The position numbers and the translations under genes were made by a program. A stretch of 64,000 bases of DNA from Capra hircus (Eukaryota > Chordata > Mammalia > Artiodactyla > Bovidae): contig NC_030811.1 in the NCBI RefSeq assembly GCF_001704415.2, forward strand, positions 73,550,069 to 73,614,068. Reading direction: 5' to 3'. The notes below the pieces were generated by a model, which saw only the letters and a program-made list of their open reading frames with translations, had not been told where the DNA came from and searched no databases. Shown here piece by piece: positions 1 through 13,232 of this stretch (within the stretch, counting starts at the first letter, position 1; the number at the start of each line of letters is the position of its first letter).

Positions 1-1189
1 TCTGGGCATCGTGTCCAGGAGTTTGGGGAAGTGGGGAGAGAAGGGACAGAAAACCGTCGTGATGGGATAAGAAACCTAAACACTGGAGAGAACCGGGAAG
101 TTTAAAGGACCGTCTGCCTGACAGGGGTTTTTTTCCACTCCTGAGAGCTGAGGCAAGTTGTGTCTAAGAAGAGAGTAAACAGAGAAATACTCCTCAGTTA
201 TATAGTCACCTCTCAATTTTCTGCCCCAGTGAAGAAAAGTGTTGGTATAAATAATCAAAACCACAGCCAGTCCACCCAGTGGGGAGTGAGGCCAGGGCCC
301 TGCCCAGGGCCCTGGAAGGCAGGCCCCCCCACAGAGCCCCCATCACAAGCAGCCTGGTCTCTGCTCCATGAAGTAACTGCCAACAGAGGCAGGTAATTGG
401 GAGCTGACCACAGGAGGAAGAGAGGAAATCCAAAGAGAACGTCGCTGCTTTGATGAGATGGGAGAGGGCTGGCTACAGGTGACTGTGAAAAATCAGAGGC
501 TTTTAATTCACTTTTTTTAATCTCCATCTTTACGGAAAGTCAGTAAAGGTTACCTATGGAATGGACAGATAGGAAACCAAACAGAAAATGAGGACAGGAA
601 GCAGAAGATAAGTATCTTCAAATGCCAAGAGCCCTTAGGGACCGGCTTAGTAGAGCCTCTAGCCTTATCTTGCTGGCCTTGTGAAGGCAGACGAGGTATA
701 AGTATGGAGATTGTTCATCTATATGTTTAAAAAGGAAGCAGTCTTCTGTTAATTCATGCTAGTTAATTACACTTACGTTCATAGCTGGGAAAGCTGTGGA
801 CGAAAGTCATCAGTTGGTTTGTCACTGCACGTGGGAAATTATGATGACTTTGTAAAGAGCTAATTGTGCCAGATCAACTGAGGAGCCTCTCACGACAGAG
901 AGGAAGGGTTCAGACGTGGCTGTCAAGAAGGGGAGTCACCTGTCATGCAGCCGGGGTTCACAGCCAGTGTTTGCTGTCTTCCGAGTGTTAGGATCTCCAT
1001 GCTGTAGGATGTGGCTGTAACTGGTTAGGGAAGACCTAGCCTGTGAGTGATACTGGTGGCCTCTGGGCCTGCCTGCTGGTCGCATGAGTGTCCCTCTTTT
1101 GGTTACCTGGGAGAGCACCTGAAAGTTTGTTTGCCAAGGTGTCATCTGGTGTTCCTGATGTAAGTGCTTCCTGAATCACTGCCTGCATA

Positions 1190-1290
1190 CAGATCTCAGC
1201 TGGTGACCTTGGGCAAGTGGCTAGATCTTGGTGTGCCTCAGTTTTCCTCATGTGTAAATGAAGAATGCGGTTGATGATATCTCTGCCCCA
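1190..1290 (+). repeat. MIR fragment
   Basis: TGACCTTGGGCAAGTGGC and GTGCCTCAGTTTTCCTCATG are the MIR core. It abuts the Bov-tA at 1318. Confidence 0.7.
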
Positions 1291-1317
1291 CGAGATTTCG
1301 TCTGTCCCTGTGAGGAT

Positions 1318-1519
1318 GGCTTCCCTTGTGGCTTAGCTGGTAAAGAATCCACCTACAATGCAGGAGACCTGGGATCGATCCCTGGGGTGGGAAGATCCCC
1401 TGGAGAGTGGAAAAAGGAAAGGCTACCCACTCCAGTATTCTTGCCTGGAGAGTTCCATGGACTGTGTAGTCCATGGGGTCGCAAAGAGTCGGACATGATT
1501 AAGTGACTTTCATTTTCAT
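1318..1519 (+). mobile_element. Bov-tA SINE
   Basis: The tRNA-like head GGCTTCCCTTGTGGCTTAGC with A/B-box-like sequence and GATCGATCCC is followed by the BovA body (GGCAAAGAGTCGGACATGA near the end). It is flanked by an 8-bp duplication TGAGGATG at 1311-1318 and 1519-1526; the two copies touch the element ends. Non-autonomous, mobilised by BovB machinery in ruminants. Confidence 0.93.
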
Positions 1520-2399
1520 GAGGATGTAGTAATCTAAGTGTTTTAAAAGCAGCAAGTGTGATGTCTGGGGCAGGGCACATCAAAATATTTGATGATCATG
1601 TTATCATTATCATTATTGTCACATGTGCCAAAGGACAGAACTCCTATAACTCCTCAACCAGGTTGAGAAGCAAAATCTCCTGGTAAAAGTAGAGAAATGG
1701 TTCTTCAGACTCAGACTGAAGTTGAAAATGGAAAAAGATAAGCTTTGATTCAGAGCCTAGAAATGAGCTCTAGAACAACCAAATGAGGGAAACTGGGACA
1801 AGACCCATGGGGAGTAAGTTGGGAGGAGACTTGGGGGGGGGGTCACAGATCACAGTGTGAATGCTGTAGATGATAAACATGGTCCTAAAGGGCGAGACAC
1901 AGCACCAAGAATTCTCCTAGGAAACAAGGGTTCAGGGGGACCACTGGGGTTAGATCAGCCACCATGTTTGGGTCATACCAACTAGCCTGCACTTACTAAG
2001 CCTTGCTCTGGGCAAGGCCCCTTCAGCGAGAGACAGAAGATGGTTTTGAGAGAATCTGAAAATACTAGACAGGGTCCAAAGAAAGGCAATCAAAAGGATT
2101 GCAAGGAGAGAAATAGCCATTCTGAGAAAAGGACTCCAAAAGCTACAGCACTGACCTTGTATGAAGAGCAGAAAGGTCCTGGGTGACCTACCTGACTGCA
2201 AGTAGGTGGATATTCCAGAAAGATCAAGGGATGCAGGACCAGTGAGGCTGAGCGTTGATTGCAGCAGCCTCCTCACTGCTCTCATCTCTGGTCAGTCCGT
2301 CCCTTGCCCACCAACGCCAGCGAGGTGTATCGGAGGGCTGGGAATAGTTGATTTGGTGGCTTCCAGGGCCTACCTCAGTTCAGGAAGGCTTCCCTAGAG

Positions 2400-2530
2400 G
2401 GCTGTGTGGAAGAAGCACTGGCCAACAGACAAGAAAAGCCAGTTTAAGTTCCAGCTTGGCCACTAACATTCTGCATGACCCTGAATAAGTCACTTAACTT
2501 CTTTAAGTCTTATTTTCAGGCCTGAATATT
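2400..2530 (+). repeat. MIR fragment
   Basis: CATGACCCTGAATAAGTCAC followed by TTAACTTCTTTAAGTC resembles the MIR core. Diverged. Confidence 0.55.
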
Positions 2531-3159
2531 TTGTCATTTTTAATTCTCAGTCCTCAAAACTTCTCCAAGTTTCTTAATTGTCTACTGAGTTTGAGTTAGA
2601 ATCTCAGCCCAGTGGGTGCCTGAAGTGGGGAGAAAGCAGAAGCAGGGCTGAGTCCCCTTTAAAAGCCAAACACCTACATCTAGAAGGTTTATCTATAAAC
2701 AGCCTCTACAAACTGTCTGCAAACCCCTTAATCCAGTCGTGATCATTCGATACTATCCCCTTACTCTAGCTTCCCCACCATGTCTTCCCTTGGTCCCTTT
2801 ACCTAAAACATCCATCCATCTTTATTCAATTTAACATTTAATGAGCACCTACTGTAACACTATGTCCCAGCTCTGTAACAGTCCATAAGGATATACAGGG
2901 CTTGTCACCTGTGGCACCTTTGTGCAAGCTAAAAATAAGCCTGGATACAGCCCTGGACCAGAGAGCACAACTGGCTAATGACCATCATCCCTTTCTCACT
3001 TCCTCAGCCTGACATCTAATGCAGTGCACGACCTGCACAACTGTACACTGTGCTTTGGTGACACGAAATTAAATAAGACACACTGTCCTAGGAAGCCTGT
3101 GAAAGGAAGCACGTGCCAACACAGAGTACAGTGTGACAGGAGCTCAGACTTTGGTGGCA

Positions 3160-4110
3160 CAGAGGAAGGGCACCTAACCCAGGCCGAGGACTCAGGAAAG
3201 GTTATTCAGAAGAGGTCACCCTTGAGCTGAATTTGAAGGATAAATAGGAATTAAACTAGACAAAGAAACCAGACTAGAATGATAAATCTTATATTGATAT
3301 AGATATGTATGTGTGTATATATATATGTACGCACACATTCAGATATAAATCTAACAATGTATTTTTAACCACAATTTTTTTAATCCTTTTTTTTTTTTTT
3401 TTTTTTTTTTTTAGAGAAAATGGGGATGGTGTCCTAGGCAAAGGAAACAGAACATACAGAAGTACTTGCTTGTCAGGAGAGGCAGGTGATGAAACTGAAT
3501 AGGTGACTGAGGGCCAGATTATAAAGTTCCTCTGTATGAGCTAACTTCGGGAATTTGGACTTCACCCTGAAAGCTGCATGGAGCTGTGGGAGGAGTGGTT
3601 TTAAGGTGTTGTGAGACCCCCGTGGAAGCAGTATAAAGGTGGCTTGAGGGGCCACTCGGGAAGCAGCCACAACAGTGAAAATGCTTTTGTATGACCCGGG
3701 TGGGGCGTGATGACAGCCTGGACCCAGACAGCAGTAGTGGACGTGTGTGGAAGCGACCGGGTGGGAGATACCGAGGAAAGCTCCACAGGACTTTGGGGCT
3801 GGCTGTGTTAGGGCTTGTAGTACAAAGGAAGAGTTTAGGGTGATGTTCCTGGCTTGAATAGCTGAGTGACTGGTCCTGCCACTTCCTCAAGAGGAGGACA
3901 GAAAGGACCAGAGTCTAGGGTGGGGAGGAAAGGAGGAGTTCAGCTAGGGAGTCAGTGGAGTTTGAAGTATCTGAGAAACATCTGCGTGGAGATGTCTGCT
4001 GGGTATTGAGTGTCTGGAACCAGAGATCAGGAAAGAAGCCTGGGCTGGGAATGGGGATTTGAGAGTTGTCAGCGTAGATGTGGGCACTGAAGCAGTGATA
4101 CAGATGGGAT
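3160..4110. repeat. Old LINE-like interspersed repeat, family uncertain
   Basis: Phrases such as GGAATTTGGACTTCACCCTG, GGAGTGGTTTTAAGG and GAGTCAGTGGAGTTTGAAG follow a repeat also seen at 51310-52420 (GGGAATCCTTTGAAGGGTTT, CATGATGTGATCTGATCTG). It includes a T(26) run at 3387-3412. Confidence 0.5.
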
Positions 4111-4559
4111 TTCCCTAGCAGTTACAGAGCTTGAGAAGAGCAGGGGCCAAGGGCAGGGCCCACGAGAATGGGGGCTGGGTGGGGAGGTGGGGGGTGGGCA
4201 GGCTTCCCTTCTCTCCTGGCTCAACACTCACTGCTCTTCACTGCCTATCCCAGGGACCACCTTCTTCTCAAAGCCTTTCTCTCTCATTCTGTCTCTTGTT
4301 ACCAGCCACTTGATATACTGGCATCTCCTTTTAATCCTCACCGCACTTCATTTTTGCCTTACCCATGTCTCTGTGATGTTGTAGATGAGACCTCTGTATT
4401 CCTTCTGCTCCGTAATAATTGTAGGGCCTTTTATATAGCAGCTTCTCACACTCAGCAAACACAGCACCCTTGTCAGTAAATATTTGTTGAACTGAATGAA
4501 ATGGATCTGACCATTGGAAAGGATCATAAGATTTCCATTCCTGGAGACAGTTAACCCTT

Positions 4560-4900
4560 TATCTAGAATTGTCTAGAATGGCACTATCCAATCATGTATA
4601 ATGTGTACCACACATGTAATTTGAAATTTTCTAGTATCCATGCTGAAAAAAAGTGACAAGAAATAAGTGAAATTAATTTTGAACAATGTTTTATTAAACC
4701 TAATATAACCACAGTATTGTCAATATATAATCAGTGAGAGAGTTCATTTTTTTTTTCCAAAATCTTCAAAACCCTGTGTGTGTTTTACACTTAGAGCATA
4801 TCTCAATTTGTACACTAAAATTTCATTGGAAAAACTTGTTCCATATTTAGATTGCATTTTAATAGACAGTGATTATCAAATAGATTTGTGTACCCAAGTT
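4560..4900. repeat. Old interspersed repeat, AT-rich
   Basis: TGGCACTATCCAATCATG and TTTTCTAGTATCCATGCTG resemble a widespread mammalian DNA-element sequence. Family not certain. Confidence 0.4.
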
Positions 4901-6751
4901 GTTCCAAAATATAATTACAACATTTTCTAATAACTGAATCAAGTACCTATTTTTAAATTGTGAATTAACGTTAAATAAAAGTTAACATCAGATCCTCAGC
5001 CACATCTTAAGCCCCTGCCCTCTAGTTCATCTTAAGTGCTCTATCAGATAGCACAGACCTGGACACCTGGGCCAGGTGACCCTGGGTGGGTCCCTCTGGT
5101 TCTTTGATTTACAGGTGTGTGAGGGTGACTCCTCCGATCTCTTTAATGTTATGCTTCCTGACAGGAGTTGCTAAATTCCCAGATGGAAGGAGCCCTCCTG
5201 CTTTCTCATATTCACCTGCTGCTCCTGGGGGTGTCGTGGGACCAGAGCCGGAGGACCCAGTTTGGTCATGCAGAGAATCCCCTGCCTGAGCTCTGTTCCC
5301 TGCTTCCAGGAGCTCTGCATCGAAAGGCCAAAGTGTAAGCTGTGCCTGCAGGTGGGGGCCGCGGCGTTTAGATGAGGTTAACAGCAGGTTAGGGACGCCC
5401 TTTTCCAAGTAGCTCAAATTCACTTATCTGGCCATACAACACCACTCCTAAGTTCAGGCCCACCTCCTGCCATCTCACATAAGATTAAATGGTCCATGGG
5501 CTTGTTGTTTTCTCCCTTCTGTGCCTGAAGAGGTTAAAAAGTAACTGCATTAGAAGAGAGGAGGACACGGGGCATCCCTGAGCTATCAGCTTTGTTCCCT
5601 CTGCCCGCAGCACTCAGGATTTGCCCAGCACCCAGGCTCTCAGAGCCCCTCTCCTCTAGTTCACCAGTGGGGACCACCCCTGGGGAATCCAGAGGCCAGA
5701 GAATATCCTGCCTGAAGTCCACAGAGCCCATAAAGGTGGAGGAAAGTGAGTAAAGGGGTTTTGTTCCCAGGTGGAAGTTAAGAGGGAATTCTGACTAGTT
5801 GGCTCTTATGCCTGTGTTCTGCCAGGGGACCAGCTTCTTGTGTCTGACTTTTCCACCTGCTGCCACTTCAGCCTCCGTGGTCCAGCTTGATGGGCCGACG
5901 GGGAAGCGCAAATTTGCAAAGCCACTGATGTGGGTGGGAGCAGGGAGGAGGTTTTCCTCCCCTGCATGGCTTGTTGCCTTCTCTTTGGGCCTTATCAACC
6001 CACTCATGTGTGCTGAATGCTAAATGTGCTCAGCTATTAAAAATGCAGGAGATGAGCCTGCTGCTCCAGAAGGAAAATGAGCCAGAGCAAAAGAAAAATC
6101 AGCAGGCTTTCGGTTTCTCTGCATGTGCCTGGCAGCGGGTGGGGGAAGGCCTCCCTCCTCAAGGAGGCAGGGCTCCTGTGGGTGCTTAGGATGGGAGGCG
6201 TGTCCTCCTGGGCAGTGAGGGCTGCGGGCTAGGAGCACTGTGGAAGCTCTGTGGAGCAGGAAGTGATAACTGAGAGGCTCTGCCAGGCACCCTGGGAGAA
6301 AGGCGGCTGGATTATTGCTCTTGCTTGGCATTGGTGTGAACTAGGGGCAAGACCATAGCTCAGTACTGATAGCTCCCACAGGACGTAGGGAGTCATCTCA
6401 GGATTTGTCTGAGGCTGGAGAATTCTAGAGACTCAGAGGACTGCAGGCCCTCCAGGTGACCTGACTCCTCTGACCACCCCAGATCCTACAGCCTGATTCT
6501 TGCAGTGGCCCTGCCCTGCTCAGAACTCTTCAATGGCTCTCGGGTGTTTGACCGCAGAAGTTTAACCCCTTTGGAGGTAGATACATGGTCTGGCATTTCC
6601 CCACTTGTCTAACTGCTACTGCCAGTGTTTTAACCCCTTTGTTTCATATTCCAGGTGTTGCAATCTCACTGAAGCTCCTCAGCATGCCTCCATCTGTTAG
6701 CATGTGCTGTTTCGCCTAATAGCAGCAGCAGCCTCCTTGCCTGTCCCTTTT

Positions 6752-6880
6752 TGTTGTTCAGTTGCTAAGTCGTGTTGGTCTCTTTGGAACCCCATGGACT
6801 GCATGCAGCACACCAGGCTTTTCTGTCCTTCACCATGTCCCAGAGTTTGCTCAAACTCATGTCTGTTAAGTCTGTGATGC
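6752..6880 (-). mobile_element. BovB/BovA-derived fragment
   Basis: The strand shown reads GTTCAGTTGCTAAGTCGTG, then CCATGGACTGCATGCAGCAC and a GTCTGTTAAGTCTGTGATGCC end. This parallels the 3' end of BovB as seen at 11460-11590, in antisense, but is diverged. Confidence 0.75.
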
Positions 6881-7066
6881 CTGTCCCTACATATGCTTAA
6901 AATCCCTGCATGAGTATTGCTTCCTCCATGAAGCCTTCCCGGACTTCTTATACAGATTGAGATGCTCCTTCTTCTAAGCTCTCATTAACACTCAATTTGC
7001 CAATATAAGAGCTACCATCATACATGGTACTTATTTGCATCTTTAAGGACTCCTAGTGCTCCTTTT

Positions 7067-7344
7067 GGAGAAGCCAATGGCACCCCACTCCAGTACTCTT
7101 GCCTGGAAAATCCCATGGACGGAGGAGCCTGGTAGGTTGCAGTCCATGGGGTCGCTAAGAGTCGGACACGACTGAGCGACTTCACTTTCACTTTTTACTT
7201 TCATGCGCTGGAGAAGGAAATGGCAGCCCACTCCAGTGTTCTTGCCTGGAGAATCCCAGGGACGGGGGAGCCTGGTGGGCTGCCGTCTCTGGGGTCGCAC
7301 AGAGTCGGACACGACTGAAGCGACTCAGCAGCGGCAGCAGCAGC
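7067..7344 (+). mobile_element. Bov-A2 SINE (two BovA units)
   Basis: Two BovA monomers in tandem, each with GGAGAAG...CACTCCAGT and GGTCGC..AGAGTCGGACACGACTGA, ending in a CAG-rich tail. An 11-bp perfect target duplication AGTGCTCCTTT lies at 7055-7065 and 7345-7355, so the copy is well preserved. Confidence 0.94.
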
Positions 7345-8248
7345 AGTGCTCCTTTGCCGCATGCTGCATCCCCATTTTTTAACATGGAATCTGGCATCCA
7401 GCAGATGTTTCATAAATGAATATGTGATATATGAGTGAGCGAATGAAGGAGTCTGTGAAACTAGAACTGCTCCTTTGTCTTCTTTTTCCTCACAGAGACT
7501 TTTCTGATGCTAAAGGAAACAGCAAGTATAAATAATGATCTTTTGAGTTCTTGAAGAGAAATCAGGGTGCCGTGTGCCACTGTGGAATTCTTTTTCCCTG
7601 TTACGATTATTAGAGTTAGGAATGGAGAACTAGGTCCTAAGTGATAAAAAAGAAAAACCCTATGTGCTCTGGCAAGAAGGGAAAGGTAATTTCTTTTAAG
7701 TTAGAGGCGACAATTACAGTCATACCAACAACACAACCCCTGCATGTCATGTCCCAGGATGTTAGAAAGAACACCCTGATCAGAGGGAAGTGAAGACGTG
7801 GCATGGTGTTCCACAGAAGTCCCTCCCTGGACTCCTGCTTACAAATTCAGCCCCTCGCACAAGAGATGGGTTGGGGGGGACATTGGAGGCCAGTTTTTGC
7901 CCCTAGTGGTGCAGGTGTGGGTGTCACGCAAGAAGGAGTGAGGCAGAGGATGAGGGGCAGAAAGCAGGTGGCCTAAAGAAGTTGATGCAGGTTACTGTGA
8001 TGAGCCACAGAAGAAAGAGTAGAAAGAGAAAGGGCAAGTGGGTATGAGGATGGAAGGAGGGGCAGGTTAAAAGATGCATAATATGTCCAGAGGGTATAAT
8101 ATCTCTGCCAGGACAGGGAGGCATCTGAAAATTAACCATCTAAGTGCTGCCTGTTCCCTCAGTTTCAGAAGAACAATGGACAGCCCCTTGGGTGTAAATT
8201 CAGCTTATCTTGTCGAGTTACAGAAGTGCTCAAAATTAGGGGCTAGAT

Positions 8249-8370
8249 GGGATTTCTCTGGCAATCCAGTGGTTAAGACTTGGTGCTTTCACTGCAGGGG
8301 ATGAGGGTTCAATCCTTAGGGAACTAAGATCCTGCATGCCATGCAGTGTGGCCAAAAATAAATGAATAAA
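8249..8370 (+). mobile_element. CHR-type tRNA-derived SINE
   Basis: Starts GGGATTTCTCTGGCAATCCAG and includes GGTTCAATCCTTAGGGAACTA, the B-box region, then ends in an A/T-rich tail (AAATAAATGAATAAA). Diverged, ruminant/cetartiodactyl family. Confidence 0.85.
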
Positions 8371-8559
8371 TGTTAATAGGGATTAGAATCTAAGGAGGAA
8401 AATATGCTCTAGGACAACTGGGGAGGGTAAAGAAATGATATGTTGTGGGGGTGGAGGGGGGAGAGGCTGAGCCAAGAAGGCTAGTAACCGTGGGCCTTCG
8501 CATCTGCAGAGGACATTGTCAGTTTTAGATGCCTTCATGGGCATTCGTGCCTTTGTGCT

Positions 8560-8720
8560 ACTCCGTTTTGAGCCTCAAGGCTGCTCGGTGATGAGATGAG
8601 GAAACAGAAGTCCAAGGTAATGAAGAGTTGGGCCTGAGATGACGCACACAGAGCTGGACAGCGGTGGAGCTGGAGCTATGCTAAAGAGCCCTGCTCTTAG
8701 AGCACCCTGAAGTCAAGCCC
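8560..8720 (-). repeat. MIR-like fragment
   Basis: GATGAGATGAGGAAACAGAAG and a later gap-rich match to the antisense MIR core. Diverged. Confidence 0.5.
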
Positions 8721-9112
8721 CCTTGCTACCCTTCACTTTGCTGAATTAGTGTCCTGGGCCAACCTTTCTAAGCCTTAGGTTCCTCATCTATAAACTGTGG
8801 GTGAGGACGAAACATGACCTCCCGTGCGTGGGCACAGCCTACCACCCAGCGCCTAGCAGTGCTCAGTGTGTGCATGGCAAGGGTGAGTGAGGTGCTGTGT
8901 GTAAGGGATGGGGGGAGGTCAGCACCCCCCCCCCATCTTTGTCATCTCAGTGGCTCCTCTACCAAGAATAGAAGCAGCTGGAGGCTGGTCCTTTCCTGAA
9001 GCATTTGTACTGGTGTAGAGCTGGTCCGCGTTGTGTTGTGTTATATGATTTAACTTTCGTTGCAAAGATTGGCCCATTCATCAAACACTGATTGGGCCAA
9101 GTGCTAAATAGT

Positions 9113-9130
9113 GTATATATATATATATAT
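9113..9130 (+). repeat. (TA)n microsatellite
   Basis: Nine TA units. A mixed TG/TA tract is also at about 3303-3337. Confidence 0.85.
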
Positions 9131-9139
9131 CTGGGATAA

Positions 9140-9700
9140 CTGGAGTGATGAATACATTTGGTTCAAGTCCCTGTCCTCAGGTAGCTCATGGTCTGGCCAG
9201 GTCTCAGGGTCATAGAACTAAAACCTTGCTCTTTGATGTGATAAGTATGGCAGAAACACCAAGGAAGGCAGAGCCAGCGCTGAGAGGAGAGGACCCGACA
9301 ACCGGAGGAAGGCAGGTGGGGGCGTGTTCACCCCGAGGAGGAAGGCGGGCCCAGCAGCAGAAGGAACCGCCCACCCGCCGCAAGGCCCAGAGCCAGGCAG
9401 ACGCACACGGTGTTCAAGGAGCAGAGCTCCTGGAGGCTGTGGGAGAAGGTGCCGAGGGCGGGAGCCGTGTGGGGCCAGCTGTGAGGGTGGACTTGGTCCG
9501 CTGGGCAGTGGGTAGCCCTCAGAGCCCTCTAAGCAGCAGGATAGCAGGGTCGGATTTGCACTGGTGGAGACAACTTGAGCACAGGGAGCGGCTAGATGGA
9601 AGGTCTGATGATAGGATTTTGATCCAGATTCTGGCAAGCAGTGAGGACAGTGAGGACATTGAAGTAACGTAGAAAGGAGATGTTGATAGCGTAGAATTTT
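9140..9700. repeat. Old LINE-like repeat, partly GC-rich
   Basis: CTCAGGTAGCTCATGGTCTGG and GAGGACAGTGAGGACATTGAAG recall the old family at 3160 and 51310. A 175-codon open frame lies across it but has no protein identity. Confidence 0.4.
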
Positions 9701-11334
9701 TTAAAAACACAAACTGTATTTAATCGGGGACAAAGCATCTCCTGAGTTTGCTATAGATCAGTGTGAAGACTCAACTCTTGAAGGTTTAAACAAAATGTGC
9801 TTGCCGTTCTGGATGGAGGTGGTTTGGTATGGGACTGCCTGCCCAGTGCTGGATTCCAACACGGAGAAGGAGGAATAGGAAAGACGCTTCCTGGGGAAGT
9901 GCCGCTGCGAAGGAAGCTGGGAGCAGAGGCTGGAGCGCTGACAGTAGCCAGGGATGCTATGCTCAGAGCAAGCTTCCTGAAAGCAAAGGCTGGGGGCCTG
10001 GGCCCTGGTCCCTGCTCCCCTCCTTCCCTGGCAAGGGCACGGAAGATGTTCTTTGAAAGCCCTGTCTCTCCAAGTCAGTGTTGGCCGCAGGGCTTGAGCC
10101 AGGCCGTGACCGTGGTGGTGTGCTGTCTGTGGAAGGCCCGGCAGGGGCAGGCTGGACGGCTTTTAGCTCCAGCAGCGGGAGCTGGTGACCTCTGGCGGCT
10201 GCAGGCGGAAGCGCGCCCACTGGCCACTCCTGAGCAAAGCCTGGCTGCTCTGGGGGCTCCATTCCGCCCTGCAGTAGTGCTCCCTCCAGAATCCTCCTGA
10301 TTCCTGATCTCTTCCATCTCAGATCCTGCCCTCAAAGGCCCTTGATACCGTCCATGCCTTGCTGTGAATTTCACTAGGTACTCATTTTCATTGTGAGGCT
10401 CCTCATTCTCGTATATAGCAGGAAAGGCACTGAGCAGGTATGGTTGTTTGATCTGGGCTTGTCTTAAATTTCTCTGGGACTTATCACCCGAGGCAGCACC
10501 CCTGCAGGCAGGCCAGTCTCCAGTGCACTCCGGAGACAGCCTGTCCAGCTTTGCCAGGACTCTGTTTTCCCTTTGTTATCTTCCTCTTTCCTCTGATTGC
10601 TGATTTTTCCCATGATCTTGGAGCATCATGACTCCCCAGGAATGTCAGCACATTAAGTGCCTGTTGATCTCTCATTGGGTCTGGAGACTACCTCCTAAGC
10701 TCCTTGCCTTGGGAACCCCTGCTTAACAGAAGTGCCAGAGACACTAACAGAGGCTGATGCTGGGACTTCTTGCTTCTAGGGAATCTGGAGCAGCCTAGAA
10801 AGGGGCACATGCAGTTCTTCCGGAGGAGGAAATTTTAGGGCCATCACAGAGATCCCCACCGCCTCACACACTTCAGGGTTGCAGAAGACAACATGTTCAT
10901 ATGAGAGGAGACTGGAGTTCCTCTCACTCTTGTAGAATATGTATCCATGTGGGAACTTTTACCACTAGTCCAGGCTTGGGCAGTACCTAGGAGACTGGGT
11001 TGGAGAAAGTAGGTGGGATTGCAAAGCAGGACCAAGGGCTCCTGGAAAGGGATCAAGTCTGTAAAGGCTTCTCACTCAGCTCTGTCTTTTCCCTTTGCCA
11101 CCGCCAGGAAATTGTCCTCCACTCTGGGTGAATATGGAGGGCCAGTTGCTCCCACTCAACTTCTTTTCCTGCCTTCTCCTCCTCCTCATCCACCCCCCCT
11201 CTCCATTGTGGGACCAGAAGACTCAAAGAGGACAAAAATTTCTGACGGTGACAATGACTTGCACACAGACATCTACCCCAGAAGCATCAGGGTCCGTGGG
11301 GGTGGTGTCTCTCCTTCTTGTTTTAGCCTCAGTT

Positions 11335-11456
11335 TATTGAGGGTCAACTATGTGCCCAGGGACTAAGCTAGGAACTTGATACATATTATCTCAGTTAATC
11401 GCTTCAGATATCTATCATGATCTTCATTTTACTGATAAGGAGACTGAGGCCTGAGT
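11335..11456 (-). repeat. MIR fragment, left part, cut by BovB
   Basis: GTGCCCAGGGACTAAGCTAGG, TTATCTCAGTTAATCGC and TTTTACTGATAAGGAGACTGAGGCC are the antisense MIR. It stops where BovB begins and a matching right part is at about 13645-13730. Confidence 0.7.
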
Positions 11457-11471
11457 TCAGTTCAGTTCAGT

Positions 11472-13232
11472 TCAGTCGCTCAGTCGTGTCCGACTCTTTG
11501 CGACCCCATGAATCGCAGCACACCAGGCCTCCCTGTCCATCACCAGCTCCCGGAGTTCACTCAGATTCACGTCCATCAAGTCGGTGATGCCATCCAGCCA
11601 TCTCATCTTCTGTCGTCCCCTTCTCCTCCTGCCCCCAATCCCTCCCAGCATCAGAGTCTTTTCCAATGAGTCAACTCTTCGCATGAGGTGGCCAAAGTAC
11701 TGGAGTTTCAGCTTTAGCATCATTCCTTCCAAAGAAATCCCAGGGTTGATCTTCAGAATGGACTGGTTGGATCTCCTTGCAGTCCAAGGGACTCTCAAGA
11801 GTCTCCTCCAACACCACAGTTCAAAAGCATCAATTCTTCAGTGCTCAGCTTTCTTCACAGTCCAACTCTCACATCCATACATGACTACAGGAAAAACCAT
11901 AGCCTTGACTGGACGGATCTTAGTCAGCAAAGTAATGTCTCCGCTTTTGAATATGTTATCTAGGTTGGTCATAACTTTTTTCCAAGGAGTAAGCGTCTTT
12001 TAACTTCATGGCTGCAGTCACCATCTGCAGTGATTTTGGAGCCCCCCAAAATAAAATCTGACACTGTTTCCACTGTTTCCCCATCTATTTCCCATGAAGT
12101 GATGGGACCGGATGCCATGATCTTCGTTTTCTGAATGTTGAGCTTTAACCCAACTTTTTCACTCTCCTCTTTCACTTTCATCAAGAGGCTTTTGAGTTCC
12201 TCTTCACTTTCTGCCATAAGGGTGGTCTTCTGCATATCTGATAGTGAAGTCACTCAGTAGTGTCCGACTCTTTGCAACCCCGTGGACTATAGCCTACCAG
12301 GCTTCTCCGTCCATGGGATTCTCCAGGCAAGAATACTGGGGTGGGTTACCATTTCCTTCTCCAGGGGATCTTCCCAACCCAGGGATCGAAGCCGGATCTC
12401 CCACATTGGAAGCAGACGCTTTAACCTTTGAGCCACCAGGGAAGCATTTCTCCCAGCAATCTTGATTCCAGCTTGTGTTTCTTCCAGTCCAGCGTTTCTC
12501 ATGATGTACTCTGCATAGAAGTTAAATAAGCAGGGTGACAATATACAGCCTTGATGTACTCCTTTTCCTATTTGGAACCAGTCTGTTCTTCCATGTCCAG
12601 TTCTAACTGCTGCTTCCTGACCTGCATACAGATTACTCAAGAGGCAGGTCAGGTGGTCTGGTATTCCCCATCTCTTTCAGAATTTTCCACAGTTTATTGT
12701 GATCCACACAGTCAAAGGCTTTGGCATAGTCAATAAAGCAGAAATTGATGTTTTTCTGGAACTCTCTTGCTTTTTCCATAATCCAGCGGATGTTGGCAAT
12801 TTGATCTCTGGTTCCTCTGCCTTTTCTAAAACCAGCTTGAACATCAGGAAGTTCACGGTTCACTTATTGCTAAAGCCTGGCTTGGAGAATTTTGAGCATT
12901 ACTTTACTAGCATGTGAGATGAATGCAATTGTGAGGTAGTTTGAGCATTCTTTGGCATTGCCTTTCTTTGGGATTGGAATGAAAACTGACATTTTCCAGT
13001 CCTGTGGCCACTGCTGAGTTTTCCAAATTTGCTGGCATGTTGAGTGCAGCACTTTCACAGCATCATCTTTCAGGATTTGAAATAGCTCCACTGGAATTCC
13101 ATCACCTTCACTAGCTTTGTTTGCAGTGATGCTTTCTAAGGCCCACTTGACTTCACATTCCAGGATGTCTGGCTCTCGATGAGTGATCACACCATCGTGA
13201 TTATCCAGGTCCTGAAGATCTTTTTTGTACAC
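11472..13232 (-). pseudogene. BovB reverse-transcriptase remnant
   Basis: Separate open segments on the complement (12870-13232, 12633-12863, 12287-12640, 11969-12253, 11472-11798) together follow the order of the BovB protein: a thumb/palm region with EGDGIPVELF, the YAKAFDCVDH motif, the GVHQGCILSPCLFNFYAEY segment, and the basic C-terminal end. Frames change between segments and the SINE at 12244-12445 splits the part after the RT active region. No function remains. Confidence 0.85.
12244..12445 (-). mobile_element. Bov-tA SINE nested in BovB
   Basis: The complement of a Bov-tA: it starts on the plus strand with AGTGAAGTCACTCAGTAGTG and ends at AGCCACCAGGGAAGC, the reverse of the tRNA-like head. 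About 10 bases of BovB expected at the junction appear to be missing and no clear target duplication is visible. Confidence 0.92.

Noticed and set aside
1318..1400. tRNA gene suggested by A/B-box-like sequence
   Set aside because: The tRNA-like part is the head of a Bov-tA SINE, repeated at several places in the window, and does not fold as a complete tRNA.
9145..9672. Plus-strand open frame of 175 codons
   Set aside because: Lies across an old LINE-like repeat and GC-rich sequence, with overlapping open frames in other frames and no recognisable domain or splice context.
9797..10300. Plus-strand open frame of 167 codons
   Set aside because: GC-rich stretch with an open antisense frame too. 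No family similarity, no promoter or polyadenylation signals.
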